Assembly (NCBI GenBank): GCA_028688225.1
Contig: JAQTYQ010000002.1
Coordinates: 233,209-297,208, forward strand
Source: Opitutaceae bacterium
GTDB taxonomy: Bacteria > Verrucomicrobiota > Verrucomicrobiia > Opitutales > Opitutaceae
Direction of reading: 5' to 3'
Length of the DNA: 64,000 bases
This document shows, one piece after another, positions 62,688-64,000 of this stretch; the first letter of the stretch is position 1; every line of letters starts with the position of its first letter. The position numbers and the translations under genes were made by a program. Under the pieces are notes generated by a model. It saw only the letters and a program-made list of their open reading frames with translations. It made no database searches and was not told where the DNA came from.

Positions 62688-62882
62688 GAGTTTGTCGGAC
62701 TTTACCAGTCGCCAAACTCCTAACGCAAAAAACCGCCTCAAAAAACCGGGGAAAATCAGCTTAGATTCCGCCGCTTTTTCCCCAATCGATGTCCGACGAT
62801 GACTTTTGGCCTTCCGTTCTTCCAACAAAGAGGCGGGTTTGCTTTTAGCAGCCTGGAGGACGCCAAGTCCGACAGGCTGCTA
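62685..62882. repeat. Pair of REP-like hairpins in inverted orientation
   Basis: Copy one, 62685-62722: taggagtttg pairs with caaactccta. Copy two, 62846-62882: tagcagcctg pairs with caggctgcta. Read on the opposite strand, copy two shares the TGTCGGACTT core of copy one. The pair encloses about 123 bp without a gene. Two inverted REP units with a spacer form a REPIN-like unit; no RAYT transposase gene is in this window. Confidence 0.7.
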
Positions 62883-63020
62883 GGCATGGTCGCGCGCCCA
62901 AATCGGCTGGCGAGAACCCGACATACCAACACGCTCGTGATCGCCGACCGGGGCTTCCCGTTCTGGCCGATGTCAGCCTGATGCCTGGCAGGCCCGAAGG
63001 ATGAGCCGTCGTTTTCAGCC

Positions 63021-64000
63021 ATGAAATCCGTCCATTGTGCCGCGGTCGACTTGGGAGCCACCAGTGGCCGGATTATTGTCGGCACGTGGCGGCAGGACCA
63101 GCTTACGCTGGACGAAGTTCACCGGTTCCCCAATCAGTTTCGCGCCCTTGGCACCCACCATTACTGGGAAATCACCGCGCTCTGGGCGGAGATCAGCGCC
63201 GGCCTGCGGGAGGCGAAGCGACGGTTTCCATCGCTGGCCGCAGTTGGGGTGGACAGCTGGGGCGTCGATCACGTGCTCGTGGATGCGGCCGGGCGCCCGG
63301 TCTTTCCGGTGCATGCCTACCGCGACGACCGCACCCAGTCGGGAATGAAGCGACTGGCGGCGCGCGGGCTCGCCCGGATTTATGCCGCCACCGGCATCCC
63401 CAACATTTTCTACAACTCGAGCCTGCAGCTCGAGGAGACGATTGCGCGGTTCCCGGCCATCCGGCGGATGGCCGCGCGCTGCCTGTTTCTGCCGGATTAC
63501 TTCAATTATCTGCTCAGCGGCCGGATGGAGAATGAGCTGTCGATCTCCAGCACCTCCCAGTTGCTCGGCCTGGGCGCGGCCGGATTCTCTCCGGTGGCGC
63601 TCAGGCGTTTTGGCATTCCCGCCTCGTGGTTCTCCCCGCCGATCAAGGCCGGCACGCGCCTCGGCCGGGTGAAAGGCCTGCCGGCATTGCGGGACGTGCA
63701 GGTCGTGGCGGTGCCCGGTCATGACACGGCCTGCGCCTATGATGCCATGCCCGCCGCTCCGGAGGGCGGGGACCTCTTCATCAGCTCGGGCACTTGGTCG
63801 CTGGTCGGATTCGAGAGCGACACGCCGGTGCTGGGCCCGGCCGCGCTGGCGGCGCGCATCTCCAACGAGCGCTGGGCGACGGACGCTACCGGCCGCTCAC
63901 GAATATCGCCGGCCTCTGGTTGCTGGAGCAGGCCCTCAAGGAATTTGGCGCCCAGCCGGCAACCGAAAGAACTTGGACGGCTTTGATCAAGAGGGCGGAA
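63021..64000 (+). pseudogene. FGGY-family sugar kinase (rhamnulokinase/fuculokinase type), frameshifted and cut by window end
   Basis: The frame from 63021 carries the kinase N-terminal phosphate motif AAVDLGATSGRIIVGTW, LAAVGVDSWGVDHVL, AYRDDRTQ and, at the domain boundary, VVAVPGHDTACAY and LFISSGTWSLVGFE. After SNER (near 63870) it runs into a wrong frame. The correct continuation (LGDGRYRPLTNIAGLWLLEQ, then FGAQPATERTWTALIKRA) is found one frame over from 63872 to the window end. A single-base deletion near 63870-63872 explains this. Either the gene is broken or the assembly has an error. The kinase would phosphorylate the ketose made by the isomerase upstream. Confidence 0.75.

Overview
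The window is high-GC bacterial DNA with nearly complete coding density. The gene families point to Verrucomicrobiota, most likely Opitutaceae: an alternative complex III (act) locus joined to a cbb3 oxidase locus, secreted glycan-degrading enzymes, STN/TonB receptors under FecI/FecR control, and intergenic spaces full of small repeats. The taxonomic placement is inferred from gene content; no rRNA or tRNA gene was seen.

Layout. 1-900: a four-helix-bundle gene split by a 290-bp insert that carries its own GIY-YIG nuclease ORF. 0.9-6.3 kb: a YfhO-like membrane protein (minus), then an MBOAT / SGNH / small-protein acylation operon (plus). 6.4-11.6 kb: a TolC / HlyD / FtsX-type ABC export operon in which an unrelated four-helix-bundle gene separates permease from ATPase. 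12.2-23.9 kb: one long plus-strand respiratory block, actABCDEF followed by an unknown membrane protein, ccoS, ccoN, ccoO and a CcoP-like cytochrome. It should carry electrons from quinol to oxygen through cytochrome c domains. 24.2-34.7 kb: minus-strand carbohydrate genes (GH141-like beta-helix protein, GH29 fucosidase, a GH36-like protein, a Gfo/Idh dehydrogenase, a sugar isomerase-type TIM barrel, GH5). 34.9-43.9 kb: a tight nine-gene minus-strand operon for corrinoid-dependent methyl transfer. It has methanol-specific MtaB with its zinc ligands, corrinoid protein MtaC, two MtaA/HemE-type methyltransferases, reductive activator RACo, DUF1638, a PocR-AraC regulator, a CobW-like GTPase and a DUF6580 membrane protein. 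43.9-54.0 kb: a GH26 remnant, a GH28 pectinase-type enzyme, an unknown secreted protein, a double metallo-beta-lactamase-fold protein, a second GH29, a nitrilase-family amidase and a polysaccharide deacetylase. 54.1-60.5 kb: FecI-type sigma factor, FecR, a stand-alone STN protein and a 1341-residue TonB-dependent receptor. 61-64 kb: an L-fucose/arabinose-type isomerase and an FGGY sugar kinase with a frameshift near the window end.

How the parts may work together (inference). The receptor and secreted enzymes would take up and dismantle plant or algal polysaccharides rich in pectin and fucose. Isomerase, kinase and dehydrogenases would feed deoxy-sugars into metabolism. Methanol freed from methyl-esterified pectin, or methyl groups from methylated sugars, could enter the MtaBC system, and the act/cco chain would re-oxidise the quinol pool. 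An MtaBC system in a cell with a high-affinity oxygen-reducing chain is the most notable feature.

The intergenic spaces hold several repeat types: REP-like hairpins that supply gene stop codons, palindromes with a compensatory base-pair change between copies, a perfect 25-bp inverted repeat, and degenerate word repeats that run into the ends of protein-coding genes.
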